Assembly: GCA_934757865.1 (NCBI GenBank)
Contig: CAKVLS010000003.1
Span: 1-64,000, forward strand
Length of the DNA: 64,000 nt
Source: an uncultured Clostridia bacterium
Lineage (GTDB): Bacteria; Bacillota; Clostridia; Christensenellales; UBA1242
Direction: 5' to 3'
Below, piece by piece: positions 26,251-34,857 of this stretch. The first letter of the stretch is position 1. Every line of letters starts with the position of its first letter. The notes under the pieces were generated by a model. That model searched no databases. It was not told the origin of the DNA and worked only from the letters and a program-made list of their open reading frames with translations. Made by a program: the position numbers and the translations under genes.

Positions 26251-26434
26251 TATGTTGATAACTTCTAACATAATTTAGACAAGTTATACACATATGTGGA
26301 TTTCAAAAATCACTAAAAAACACCCCAATTTTGGTCAAAAATGAGGGGTTTTTGATAAAAAATTAACTTATCCACAATTTCACAAAGATTATTAGTAATA
26401 ATAATTTTTAATAAAAAAAATAAGGAGATACAAC
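26251..26434. other. Probable origin part 2 (dnaA-dnaN spacer) with DnaA boxes
   Basis: Boxes seen: TTATACACA (26284-26292), TTATCCACA (26368-26376), and on the minus strand TTATCAACA (26261-26253), one mismatch from consensus. With the box before dnaA this gives a two-part origin around dnaA as known in Bacillus. AT-rich DNA around 26351-26420 could be the unwinding element. Confidence 0.7.
26317..26354 (+). terminator. Terminator of dnaA
   Basis: CCCC (26323-26326) and GGGG (26345-26348) enclose an ATTTT/AAAAT helix; an A-run precedes and TTTTT follows. It lies within the origin spacer. Confidence 0.75.
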
Positions 26435-27544
26435 ATGCAAGTCATTTGTGATGGTTCAGCTCTTGGTGCTGCAACCCTAAAAGTAATAAAAGCTATATCA
26501 AATAAAACAACTACTCCTATATTAGAGGGTATCAAGTTAAGTGCTGATGATGACAAACTTATACTTTCTGCTACAGACTTAGAGCTAGGTATAGAAGTGA
26601 GCATTAACGCCGTAGTAAAAGAAGAAGGCGAAATAGTAGTACCTGGTAAGGTATTTGCTGAATTTACTAAGAAACTAAACAACGAAGAAGTTGAGCTTAT
26701 ACTAGAAGAAGAAAAGAGCCAACTAAAAATATGCTATACAGATAGTGAGAGTTACTTTAGCGTACTTAATGCTATTGAGTTCCCAAAACTAAAGACTATC
26801 GAAGATGGAGAGTATTTCACTATTACTCAAAAGAACTTTAAGTCACTAGTTAACAAGACTGTATTTGCAGTAGCGCTAGACGACTCTCGTCCTATACTAA
26901 AAGGTGTTTTGCTTGAGATAGCTAACAACACAGTATCAGCAGTAGCACTAGACGGATATAGACTTGCTCTTATCAAAAAGCCTCTTGTAAACTTCTCTTG
27001 CGAAACAGAACTAATCGTTCCTGCTAAGAGTTTGAAAGAGATATCTAACCTACTAGAAGATGTTGATGATGAGCTAAAAGTTTATGTAGAGAGAAACTTT
27101 ATGATGATAGACCTTGGCGGAACAAAAGTTCTTACAAGACTACTAGACGGAGACTTTATTAACTACAAACAAATTTTACCAACAGAATTCACAACAACTA
27201 TCACCGTTAACAAAGCACAACTAGAAGACGCCTTAGACAGAACATCAATACTTTCTCGTGTAGATAGAAACAACCTAGTTAAGTTTGATATAAAAGACAA
27301 ACTACTAACTCTAACATCTACTTCAGATATTGGTAATATCAAAGAAAATATCAGCATTGCTCTAAAAGGCAACGACCTAGTTATTGCTTTTAACTCTAGA
27401 TACTTTACAGAAAGTTTGAGAGTTATTGGAGATGAGTTTATTAAGATTAACTTTAATATGCCATCTAGTCCATGTATAATAACTCCTAACGAAGGCGATG
27501 AGTTTATATATCTTATCCTTCCTGTTAGAATTATCAATAACTAA
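26435..27544 (+). CDS. dnaN: DNA polymerase III beta subunit (sliding clamp)
   Basis: 369 residues in three repeated clamp domains; conserved blocks TTPILEGIKL near the N-terminus, DDSRPILKGVLLE in the middle and the C-terminal tail ILPVRI that forms the partner-binding pocket are present. It holds the polymerase on DNA. AAGGAG precedes ATG 26435. Separated from dnaA by 184 bases with a terminator, so it probably has its own start; TTAACT at 26363 and GATTAT at 26387 are weak candidates. Confidence 0.98.
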   Translation: MQVICDGSALGAATLKVIKAISNKTTTPILEGIKLSADDDKLILSATDLELGIEVSINAVVKEEGEIVVPGKVFAEFTKKLNNEEVELILEEEKSQLKICYTDSESYFSVLNAIEFPKLKTIEDGEYFTITQKNFKSLVNKTVFAVALDDSRPILKGVLLEIANNTVSAVALDGYRLALIKKPLVNFSCETELIVPAKSLKEISNLLEDVDDELKVYVERNFMMIDLGGTKVLTRLLDGDFINYKQILPTEFTTTITVNKAQLEDALDRTSILSRVDRNNLVKFDIKDKLLTLTSTSDIGNIKENISIALKGNDLVIAFNSRYFTESLRVIGDEFIKINFNMPSSPCIITPNEGDEFIYLILPVRIINN

Positions 27545-27564
27545 TAAACTTAAAACTATAAACA

Positions 27565-27595
27565 AAAAGCCACTTACAAAAAGTGGTTTTTTTAT
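27565..27595 (+). terminator. Terminator of dnaN
   Basis: CCACTT (27570-27575) pairs with AAGTGG (27581-27586), loop ACAAA, then a long T-run. Confidence 0.85.
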
Positions 27596-27999
27596 TTTTT
27601 ATTTTAATAAAACAAAACTTATAAACTAAACTTAGCAAAGAACTTAATAACTAAATATAATAAAAAATATCAGTACAATAAACTTAGTAAAAAAGACTAG
27701 TAAAGAGCTTGGTAAATAACTATTAAAATAAAGTTGTTAAAAAAAAATAATTAAAAGTTATAAAAAAAATACAATCAAATTACTTGGTTACCATCAAAAA
27801 AATAATTGTCACAAAAAGTGGAATATATGGCTTGTATATAATACAATAACTATGAAGAGCTGCGAGAAGTAAAGTCAACAATCTAAGTCGCCCTAACTTA
27901 GAACACACACAAATATTAGTGAGCGAAAAAAATAAAAGCAAAAAAACTAAAATAAACTTTAGCTATATAAGTATATTATCAAAGTGCTTATCAAAAAAA
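27596..27999. other. AT-rich spacer between converging genes
   Basis: No supported gene. The only distinct part is a more GC-rich patch at 27850-27905 with a perfect 7-base hairpin, TCTAAGT (27882-27888) and ACTTAGA (27896-27902), without a T-run. Confidence 0.5.
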
Positions 28000-28032
28000 T
28001 TAAAAAAAGACAGCAAGTTAATTGCCGTCTTT
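28000..28032 (-). terminator. Terminator of the acidic-tail protein gene
   Basis: AAAGACAGCAA (28006-28016) pairs with TTGCCGTCTTT (28022-28032) with one wobble; A-run upstream gives the U-run on the minus strand. Confidence 0.8.
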
Positions 28033-28042
28033 AATTTTTTTA

Positions 28043-29128
28043 TTACTCAATATCATCGATGTTGGTATCTACTGATACATCGCTGCTGTCGCCTTCGTCA
28101 CCAGATTCTTCTGTTACCTCATCAGTTTCTTCTGGTAGCTCTTCACTTTCCATACAATCTGCATATTCTTCAGCAGGAGTTTCAGCAACTTCTTCTTCAG
28201 CTGTCTCAGCTGCTAGTTCCTCTGCTGGAATATCTTCTACTCTACCAATTACTGTTTGAGTATCTTCTGGGTTTTCAATATCAGCACTAGGATATGTTGC
28301 TTCGTCTACTACTATGTTGCAAATTTCTTCAAATTCTACTTTTAGCTCTTTTTGAAGAGTCTTTTTTAGTGGAATATATTGTTTAGTTAAGTTCTTCTCG
28401 TAGTTGTTTACAAACTTAGGATTGCAACCAATTTCTAGAAGGTCGTTTTTGTAAGTTACAAAGAATACAACTTTCTTACCAACTTCTTCCATAGTAACGA
28501 TTGTCATATCGACTTTAGCAAGTTTGCCAGGTTTGTTACCATATAACTCACTTGATTTTTGTTTGCACATTGTTACATTATTTTTTACAATAACATAATT
28601 AGCGTCTAACTCTTTTGGTTCGATCTCGTCAAAGTGACCGCTAACAACTAAGCTCTCGCTTAGGTTGTTAATCATATTGTCTAGTAGTTCAGCACCGTGT
28701 GCTCCAAGAATCAATACCTCGTGGCCTTCTTCGCATTTTTTGAACTCGCCATCGTATAGGTCGTAACTAGAAACTGCAACTTCTCTTTGTGTTTCTTTTG
28801 CCAAAGTTTTTAGGTTGTTTAGAAGTCTAGTTTTTGCGGCAGTGTATTTCTCGATAGCTTTTTGCTCCTCTTTTGAGATAGCGTCATAAGCTAGGTTGAT
28901 TGCTTGCCAGCTAGTGTAATATTCTTTTAGGCTCTTTGCCATAACTAGTTTGTTATGATATTCGCCTTTTAGTTGTGAATTTGCAAATTCGTTAAATTCT
29001 CTAATTTCATTAGACATATCTGTAAAGCTCTTGTTTGTAGCTTCTACTAATTGTCTCATCTTTTTACTCTCAACAGCGTCTTCTACAAAAATAAGTTCGC
29101 CATTTTCTAAGATATTAAGTATGTTCAT
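28043..29128 (-). CDS. Hypothetical protein with acidic C-terminal tail
   Basis: 361 residues from ATG 29128 (GGAGG five bases upstream; an earlier TTG would lie in that site). The N-terminal 130 residues look helical and partly coiled-coil; the middle (about 135-285) is alpha/beta; from about 290 the chain is almost only Glu, Asp, Thr, Ser and Ala, probably disordered. No membrane segment or known domain seen. It opposes the replication direction right beside dnaN and has a near-consensus promoter, so it should be well expressed. Confidence 0.75.
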   Translation of the reverse strand: MNILNILENGELIFVEDAVESKKMRQLVEATNKSFTDMSNEIREFNEFANSQLKGEYHNKLVMAKSLKEYYTSWQAINLAYDAISKEEQKAIEKYTAAKTRLLNNLKTLAKETQREVAVSSYDLYDGEFKKCEEGHEVLILGAHGAELLDNMINNLSESLVVSGHFDEIEPKELDANYVIVKNNVTMCKQKSSELYGNKPGKLAKVDMTIVTMEEVGKKVVFFVTYKNDLLEIGCNPKFVNNYEKNLTKQYIPLKKTLQKELKVEFEEICNIVVDEATYPSADIENPEDTQTVIGRVEDIPAEELAAETAEEEVAETPAEEYADCMESEELPEETDEVTEESGDEGDSSDVSVDTNIDDIE

Positions 29129-29148
29129 ATAATCCTCCAATTGATTTT

Positions 29149-29177
29149 ATTATACGATTTTAGCTATTTTTAGTCAA
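29149..29177 (-). promoter_or_regulatory. Sigma-A promoter of the acidic-tail protein gene
   Basis: Minus strand: -35 TTGACT (29177-29172), 17-base spacer, perfect -10 TATAAT (29154-29149). Confidence 0.8.
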
Positions 29178-29358
29178 ACAATTACTTTATGTTTATATTT
29201 AATATATATTATTTTAGCCACTTTTTGGCTAAGTAGTTGCGTTTTTTGTATATTTTTACTCATTTGCTTGCAAAAAAGTTTTTGTTTGTGCAAATATTTT
29301 TTATTTTAGTTTTGAGAGAAAGTTCGTTAGTGGTATACTCGACTTGTGGAGGTTTTTT

Positions 29359-29835
29359 ATGGATATTAGAATTGATAATGAAGAAGGAAAGTTTAAGTTT
29401 AGAGTTTGCGGAATCTTGGAGCACGAAGGCAAATACCTTACTGTTAGAATAAACAGAAACCAATTTTACTGCTTACCAGGCGGACATGTTGAGCTAGACG
29501 AAGATACAGACCACGCTGTTCAAAGAGAAATGCAAGAAGAACTAGGCTACCCAATAAGAGTTAAAAAACTTATTGCTATCAATCAAAACTTTTTCAAAAC
29601 CGAAAAAGGTAAGCCATTTCACGAGATTGGCTTTTACTACATAGTTGAGGCAGAAAACAAAGAGGATGTTAATCCTAACGATTATGTAAGAGAAGAACTT
29701 GACAAAGGTAAGATTCAACACCTAGAGTTTAAGTGGTCGACACTAGAAGAATTAAAGAAGGCGGATTTTATGCCACATTTTGTTCCAGCAGCTATAGAGA
29801 ACAAAAATGTACTTATCAATATAACAAGAGACTAA
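29359..29835 (+). CDS. Nudix hydrolase
   Basis: 158 residues from ATG 29359 with GGAGG six bases upstream; a TTG at 29344 would sit before that site. The Nudix box is perfect at residues 42-64: Gly42, Glu48, then REMQEELGY. It should hydrolyse a nucleoside-diphosphate-X compound with Mg2+; the substrate is not evident. The N-terminal strand pattern (FKFRVCGILEHEGKYLTVR) is typical. Monocistronic with a strong terminator. Confidence 0.92.
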   Translation: MDIRIDNEEGKFKFRVCGILEHEGKYLTVRINRNQFYCLPGGHVELDEDTDHAVQREMQEELGYPIRVKKLIAINQNFFKTEKGKPFHEIGFYYIVEAENKEDVNPNDYVREELDKGKIQHLEFKWSTLEELKKADFMPHFVPAAIENKNVLINITRD

Positions 29836-29844
29836 CCTATATTT

Positions 29845-29876
29845 ACTCCTAGGACATTTTCCTAGGAGTTTTTTTA
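29845..29876 (+). terminator. Terminator of the Nudix gene
   Basis: ACTCCTAGG (29845-29853) pairs perfectly with CCTAGGAGT (29861-29869), then a T-run. Confidence 0.9.
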
Positions 29877-29911
29877 TACTCTTTTCTTTTTGGACGGCGG
29901 GCAATTTATAG

Positions 29912-29940
29912 TTGACAACAAAAGTTTTGTAATATATAAT
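29912..29940 (+). promoter_or_regulatory. Consensus promoter of the rpmH operon
   Basis: TTGACA (29912-29917), exactly 17 bases, TATAAT (29935-29940): a perfect sigma-A promoter. The leader to rpmH is about 90 bases. Confidence 0.92.
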
Positions 29941-30036
29941 AACTTTGTCTATTATGGATTATAGTAATTCAAAAAATTTTCTTATAAGCGGGACTAATTT
30001 ATTTGATACTATAAAAGAAAATTAAGGAGTAAAAAT

Positions 30037-30171
30037 ATGAAAAGAACTTATCAACCAAATAAGAGAAAAAGACAAACTGTTCATGGCTTCAGAAAGAGAA
30101 TGCAAACTAAGGGTGGCCGTAAAGTTTTAGCTAGAAGAAGAAACAGAGGCAGAGCTAAATTATCTGCTTAA
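30037..30171 (+). CDS. rpmH: 50S ribosomal protein L34
   Basis: 44 residues, normal size, very basic: it opens MKRTYQPNKRKRQ, keeps HGFRKRM and ends RGRAKLSA, the classic L34 sequence. AAGGAG precedes the ATG. First gene of rpmH-rnpA-yidD-yidC-jag behind a perfect promoter, the order of most bacteria. L34 sits in domain of 23S rRNA near the subunit base. Confidence 0.99.
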   Translation: MKRTYQPNKRKRQTVHGFRKRMQTKGGRKVLARRRNRGRAKLSA

Positions 30172-30191
30172 TTTATTAACGAAGGTTTGTT

Positions 30192-30536
30192 ATGTTAGAA
30201 AAGCAGTATAGATTAAAGAAAAATAAGGAGTTCAATTACATATACAAAAAAGGCTCTACTTCGTATAGTAAAGTTTTGACTTTGTATTATGCTAAGACAA
30301 AATATCCTTTCAAAGTGGGCTTTTCTATCAGTAGCAAAGTCGGTAATAGCGTTATCCGTCATAAAGTGAAGAGAAAGTTAACTCACCTTTTCAAAGAGTT
30401 TATAAACTTTGTCAATCCGTCTTTCAATTATATTTTTGTCGCCAAACCCGGCATCGAACTATTGACTTTTGATGAACTAAGGCTGGAGATGAAAAAGGTA
30501 CTTACCAAAGGTGGTATGTTAGTTGAAAAAGTTTAG
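30192..30536 (+). CDS. rnpA: Ribonuclease P protein component
   Basis: 114 residues. The basic RNR-type helix reads KVGNSVIRHKVKRKL, with His at the usual Asn. N-terminal LKKNKEFNYIYKKG is typical. It binds the RNase P RNA and helps 5' maturation of tRNAs. Twenty bases after rpmH; its last codons overlap the yidD start. Confidence 0.96.
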   Translation: MLEKQYRLKKNKEFNYIYKKGSTSYSKVLTLYYAKTKYPFKVGFSISSKVGNSVIRHKVKRKLTHLFKEFINFVNPSFNYIFVAKPGIELLTFDELRLEMKKVLTKGGMLVEKV

Positions 30537-30825
30537 AGAAAAGAGCTTTTTTGGTAAAGTATTATTTATAATCTTTTACCCATTAAGGCTGGTACTTCTT
30601 GGATTGATTTATTTATATAAATATCTTATTTCCCCATTACTACCTCACACTTGTAGATATACTCCTAGTTGCTCGTCTTATGGCGTAGCGGCTATTAGAG
30701 AATATGGCCCAGTGAAAGGTAGTTTTTTAACAATATGGAGGATTTTGAGGTGTAACCCTTGGTCAAAAGGCGGATATGACCCTGTAAAACCCAATATGAA
30801 AGGAGATATAAAATGGCTAATTTAG
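30523..30825 (+). CDS. yidD: Membrane protein insertion efficiency factor YidD
   Basis: 100 residues from TTG 30523, supported by AAAGGTGG eight bases upstream and a 14-base overlap with rnpA. The DUF37 hallmark is clear: YLISPLLPHTCRYTPSCSSY followed by RCNPWSKGGYDPV. The N-terminal 30 residues form an amphipathic or membrane-touching helix. It aids YidC, whose gene overlaps its end. Confidence 0.95.
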   Translation: MKKFREKSFFGKVLFIIFYPLRLVLLGLIYLYKYLISPLLPHTCRYTPSCSSYGVAAIREYGPVKGSFLTIWRILRCNPWSKGGYDPVKPNMKGDIKWLI

Positions 30826-31862
30826 TAAGTTTGCTAGCCACTTATCCAAAAGGTTTATGGGAAAGTTTAATTAGGACTTTTAGCGATGGCGTAGGCAACT
30901 ATATATGGGGTATTATTTTACTTACATTAGTTATCAAAGTTTGCCTTCTACCTATAGACTTTTTACAGAGATATACAACGACTAGCTTTTCAAGGCAACA
31001 AGCTTACCTTGAACCACAAAAGCAAAAACTAGAAAAGCGTTATGCAAAAAATCCAAAAGTACTTAACGAAGCTCTAAACAAGCTATACAAAGAAAACAAT
31101 GTAAAAATGGGTTCGTCTTGCCTATTGATGCTTGTTTCATTAGTACTTAATATAGTTGTTTTGCTTACATTTTGGAACGGTATGACAGCTGTTTCTAACT
31201 ACCATGTAGCAGAACAATATACAAAATACAAAGAACAATACACAATCGTTTATGACCAAAGTATAACTGAAGGTAAGTCAATAGACGAGGCAACTACTCT
31301 TGGACAACAAGCAGTACTTGACCACTATGACGATATCAACACAGGATTCCTTTGGATCAAAAATATATGGAAAGCTGATAGCCCATTTGTTAAGGCTGTA
31401 CCTACTTTTGACGAGTGGGTAAAACTTTCTAAAACAAAATACGAGTCTGACACAGCAAAAGCTGAAGCTAAGACCGAATACGAAACTATAATGAAACTTG
31501 TTATGGAAAACAAGCAACAAGTTAACGGATACTTTATCTTACCTATCCTTGTAGTAGCACTAATGGTTGTATCTCAAATAATCATGAGAAAATCACAAAT
31601 GCCACCAAAAGAAAAATTAGACATGATGACCGAAGAGCAAAAGAAGAGTCTTAAGTCTGGTAAAGGTATGATGATAGCTCTTCCTATTATCTATGCTATT
31701 TTTATGATAAGTACCGCATCACTATTTGCATTTTACATATTTGTAAGTTCACTAATATCTACCGCAACTACTCCGCTTATTACCAAAGTAGTTAATTTGA
31801 TAGAAAAGAAAAAAGATGCAAAGAGACAAGAAGAGATAACAGTAAGTTATAGGAGAAAGTAA
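30813..31862 (+). CDS. yidC: Membrane protein insertase YidC (Oxa1 family)
   Basis: 349 residues. No lipoprotein signal. Membrane segments near 28-50, 103-125, 243-262, 289-309 and 312-330; the cytoplasmic hairpin with basic residues (about 52-95) follows the first. The loop between the second and third segments, about 115 residues, is much longer than in SpoIIIJ and seems to carry an added extracellular region around a FLWIKNIW element. AAAGGAG precedes ATG 30813; overlaps yidD by 13 bases. Confidence 0.95.
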   Translation: MANLVSLLATYPKGLWESLIRTFSDGVGNYIWGIILLTLVIKVCLLPIDFLQRYTTTSFSRQQAYLEPQKQKLEKRYAKNPKVLNEALNKLYKENNVKMGSSCLLMLVSLVLNIVVLLTFWNGMTAVSNYHVAEQYTKYKEQYTIVYDQSITEGKSIDEATTLGQQAVLDHYDDINTGFLWIKNIWKADSPFVKAVPTFDEWVKLSKTKYESDTAKAEAKTEYETIMKLVMENKQQVNGYFILPILVVALMVVSQIIMRKSQMPPKEKLDMMTEEQKKSLKSGKGMMIALPIIYAIFMISTASLFAFYIFVSSLISTATTPLITKVVNLIEKKKDAKRQEEITVSYRRK

Positions 31863-31865
31863 AAT

Positions 31866-32654
31866 ATGAGAACAATCGTATCAGTAGGAAAAAATGTAGA
31901 AAAAGCTATTGAGGCTGGACTAAAAGAACTTGGCGTTAACCAAGAAGATGTAGATATCAAAATTTTAGAGGAAGGCGGCTTCTTCAAAAAAGCAAAAGTT
32001 GAGCTAACACTTGATGACGGCGTAGAAGAAGTAAAAGTAGAAGAGCCAAAGCAAGAATCAAAAGAAGAAAAGAAAGCTACAAAAAAAGCCGAAAAAGCTG
32101 AAAAGAAAGAAGCAAAAGCTGAGAAAAAAGAAACTAAAAAAGAAGTAAAGCAAGAGCTAAAAGCAGAAGAAAAACCTGTTAAAGAAAAGAAAACAGTAGA
32201 CGAAGCTATTGAGCTTGGAAGTAAATTCCTTGTTAGCCTATTCAAAGAGCTAAACGATGAGATTTTAGTTACTTCTACAAAAGTTGAAGGCGGTATCAGC
32301 TACAATATTAAAGGCGAAAAAGTAAGCGCACTAATTGGTTATCGTGGCGAAACACTTAACGCATTACAATATATCGTTAATATGGTTATCAAAAATGCTG
32401 GTTTCAAAAATGTAAGAGTTTTTCTTGATGTAGAGAACTACAAAGAGAAAAGACAAGAGACTTTAGTATCTCTAGCTGAGAGACTTGCTCGTAAAGCAAT
32501 CGCTCAAAATAAAGAAATCAAACTTGAGCCAATGAACGCATACGAAAGAAGAATAATTCACACTGCTCTTCAAAATAGCGGCGTGACTACTCATAGCGAA
32601 GGCGAAGAGCCTAACAGATATTTGATAATCACTCCAAATACTGACAATAAGTAA
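31866..32654 (+). CDS. jag: RNA-binding protein Jag/KhpB
   Basis: 262 residues. Jag-N domain (1-55), a Lys/Glu-rich linker (about 58-110), a KH domain with GYRG (GxxG loop) in about 120-185, and a C-terminal R3H domain with YERRIIH. It binds RNA and is linked to cell-wall growth and YidC function. Three bases after yidC; last gene of the rpmH operon before a strong terminator. Confidence 0.97.
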   Translation: MRTIVSVGKNVEKAIEAGLKELGVNQEDVDIKILEEGGFFKKAKVELTLDDGVEEVKVEEPKQESKEEKKATKKAEKAEKKEAKAEKKETKKEVKQELKAEEKPVKEKKTVDEAIELGSKFLVSLFKELNDEILVTSTKVEGGISYNIKGEKVSALIGYRGETLNALQYIVNMVIKNAGFKNVRVFLDVENYKEKRQETLVSLAERLARKAIAQNKEIKLEPMNAYERRIIHTALQNSGVTTHSEGEEPNRYLIITPNTDNK

Positions 32655-32662
32655 TAAAAATT

Positions 32663-32692
32663 AAGATAGGTCTAGTACCTATCTTTTTTTTA
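32663..32692 (+). terminator. Terminator of the rpmH-jag operon
   Basis: AAGATAGGT (32663-32671) pairs with ACCTATCTT (32677-32685), followed by eight more T-rich bases. Confidence 0.9.
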
Positions 32693-32814
32693 CGCTTTTT
32701 TGAACACTCTATCCCAAAATGTAAAGCGATTTCTATACAAAAATGTATTTTATTTTTTGCAAATAAATTATGTAATATGACCCTATTATGCTAAACTCTA
32801 TATAGAGGAAAATT

Positions 32815-33408
32815 ATGCCAAAACTATATTTTAAGTATGGTGCTATGGGCAGCTCTAAGACAGCTCAGGCACTAATGTGTAAGTTTAATTATGAACAAAA
32901 AGGTTTTAGAGTATTTTTGATTAAACCTTCTATCGACAACCGTGATATTGTCGGTGGTCAAATTGTCGTAAAAAGCCGTATAGGTTTATCATGTCCTTGT
33001 GCGGTATTTTATAAAGACACCAACCTATATAACTTCATCGAAGACAACGGTTACTTTGGTAAAGACTGCGTCATCATAGTTGATGAGTGTCAGTTTTTGA
33101 CTAAGCGTCAAGTTGAACAGTTGCATCTAGTATCTCGCAATGTTCCCGTGCTTTGCTATGGACTTTTGACTAACTTTAAGTCGGAGCTTTTTGAGGGTTC
33201 AAAGAGACTTGTTGAGATAGCAGAATCTATGCAAGAGATAAAGTGTGTTTGCAAATGTGGTAAAAAGGCTACTGTTAACGGAAGATTTATCAATGGAAGT
33301 CTTGACCTTGGCGGCGAAGAGGTAGTTATAGGCGGAGATGAGACATATGAGAGTATGTGTTATGACTGTTACCTAAAATACAAGATGCAGGGAGACATCA
33401 GCCTATAA
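32815..33408 (+). CDS. tdk: Thymidine kinase (type II)
   Basis: 197 residues. P-loop GAMGSSKT (9-16), Walker B DECQFL, and the zinc-binding lasso with Cys residues in CVCKCGKK and CYDCY are present. It phosphorylates thymidine for salvage. The GGAGGATAT-like site GAGGAAAATT precedes the ATG. Inserted between jag and mnmE, which are adjacent in many relatives. Confidence 0.96.
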   Translation: MPKLYFKYGAMGSSKTAQALMCKFNYEQKGFRVFLIKPSIDNRDIVGGQIVVKSRIGLSCPCAVFYKDTNLYNFIEDNGYFGKDCVIIVDECQFLTKRQVEQLHLVSRNVPVLCYGLLTNFKSELFEGSKRLVEIAESMQEIKCVCKCGKKATVNGRFINGSLDLGGEEVVIGGDETYESMCYDCYLKYKMQGDISL

Positions 33409-33418
33409 AAAAAGGCTA

Positions 33419-33446
33419 TTAACATTTTTCATATTTGTGTTATAAT
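33419..33446 (+). promoter_or_regulatory. Promoter of mnmE-mnmG-rsmG
   Basis: -35 TTAACA (33419-33424), 16-base spacer, perfect -10 TATAAT (33441-33446), just after tdk. Confidence 0.65.
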
Positions 33447-33472
33447 AACATTTAGTAAAAAAGGAGTAAAAA

Positions 33473-34810
33473 ATGGAAGATACTATTTGCGCAATAGCTA
33501 CACCAGTGGGTAACGGCGGAATAAGCATTATTCGTATAAGTGGACCAAAAAGCCTAGACATTGCAGAGCGTATTTTTAGTGCAAAAGACTTTTTGAAAGA
33601 TAGCATTGAGCCTCGCAAGTTGTATCTTGGCAGAATTGTAAACGGCGACTTTAGAGAACATTGTTTGGCTGTTTATTTTAAGGCTCCTAATTCTTACACA
33701 GGCGAAGATGTTGTTGAGTTCCAGTGCCACGGCGGAACTTTTGTATGTAACAAAGTTATAGATATGTGCCTAGATAACGGCGTAAGACTTGCAGAGCCGG
33801 GCGAGTTTTCTAAGAGAGCTTTTGTCAATGGTAAGATGAGTCTAGATAAGGCAGAAGGCGTTGTAGATATAATCAACGCTAAAACCGAGAGCGAAGCAAG
33901 AGCGGGTTTTGACCTTGTCAATGGTGAGCTATATAAAACTGTCAAAAAAACTCAAAAAGAGCTTACGGATATGCTTGCTGAGATAGAAGTTTCACTTGAC
34001 TACCCAGAGCAAGATATTGAGTATGAGACCGCTGAGAGTATTAACGAGAGACTAAAAGTTATTAGACAAAATCTTAATAATTTGCTTGAAACTTCGAAGT
34101 ATGGTAGAGTTATAAAAGATGGCGTCAATGTAGTTATTCTTGGTAAGCCTAATGTTGGTAAAAGTAGCCTTATGAATGCTCTACTTAACTACGACAGAGC
34201 TATAGTAACTGAGATAGCCGGCACTACTCGTGATACCTTGCAAGAAAGTTATATTTACAAAGATATCAAAGTCAATATAACAGACACTGCAGGGCTACAT
34301 GACAGCGATGATGTTGTCGAAAAAATTGGTATCGAAAAAGCCAAAGAAAGTATAAATAATGCAGATATTATTTTGCTTGTACTTGACGGCTCAAATAAGT
34401 TATCAAACGAAGATAAAGAAAACCTAGAACTTGTAAAGGATAAAAAGTATTTTGTTATAGCTAACAAGAGCGACCTAAAACAACAATTAGATTATAACGG
34501 CGAAATAATCAAAATTAGCGCTAAGGACAAACAAGGAATTGATAGTATAAAAGAAAAAATATATAACACTATCAAAGACGAAATGTTTGTGCCATCTAAC
34601 ATAGTACTTACTAACAAGCGTCACCAAATAGCCGTAAAAGAAGCTATCGCTTGTATCGATACAGCACTAAACAATATGTTTAGTATTTCACTAGACTGCG
34701 TAAGTCTAGATATCAAGAGCGCTTGGCAAAAGCTAGGCGAGATAACTGGCGAAACTACTGGCGAAGATATTATTGATGCTATCTTTTCTAAGTTTTGCCT
34801 TGGTAAATAA
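33473..34810 (+). CDS. mnmE: tRNA modification GTPase MnmE
   Basis: 445 residues. N-terminal folate-binding domain, helical domain, and inserted G domain with GKPNVGKS (about 224-231), the switch EIAGTTRDT, DTAGLH and NKSD. The C-terminal catalytic tail is CLGK, with the essential Cys. With MnmG it adds the carboxymethylaminomethyl-type group to wobble U34. AAGGAG precedes the ATG. Confidence 0.98.
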   Translation: MEDTICAIATPVGNGGISIIRISGPKSLDIAERIFSAKDFLKDSIEPRKLYLGRIVNGDFREHCLAVYFKAPNSYTGEDVVEFQCHGGTFVCNKVIDMCLDNGVRLAEPGEFSKRAFVNGKMSLDKAEGVVDIINAKTESEARAGFDLVNGELYKTVKKTQKELTDMLAEIEVSLDYPEQDIEYETAESINERLKVIRQNLNNLLETSKYGRVIKDGVNVVILGKPNVGKSSLMNALLNYDRAIVTEIAGTTRDTLQESYIYKDIKVNITDTAGLHDSDDVVEKIGIEKAKESINNADIILLVLDGSNKLSNEDKENLELVKDKKYFVIANKSDLKQQLDYNGEIIKISAKDKQGIDSIKEKIYNTIKDEMFVPSNIVLTNKRHQIAVKEAIACIDTALNNMFSISLDCVSLDIKSAWQKLGEITGETTGEDIIDAIFSKFCLGK

Positions 34811-34857
34811 AAAAACTAAAATAGGAGATGCCATGTCAAAGGTGGTAAAATATTAAA

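Noticed and set aside
26248..26265. TGA read as tryptophan at the end of dnaA
   Set aside because: No other gene contains internal TGA and Trp is written TGG everywhere, so recoding is not needed; kept only as part of the stop-codon finding.
27850..27905. Small gene or terminator in the dnaN spacer
   Set aside because: Only a six-codon frame without ribosome site and a hairpin without a T-run; too little to call.
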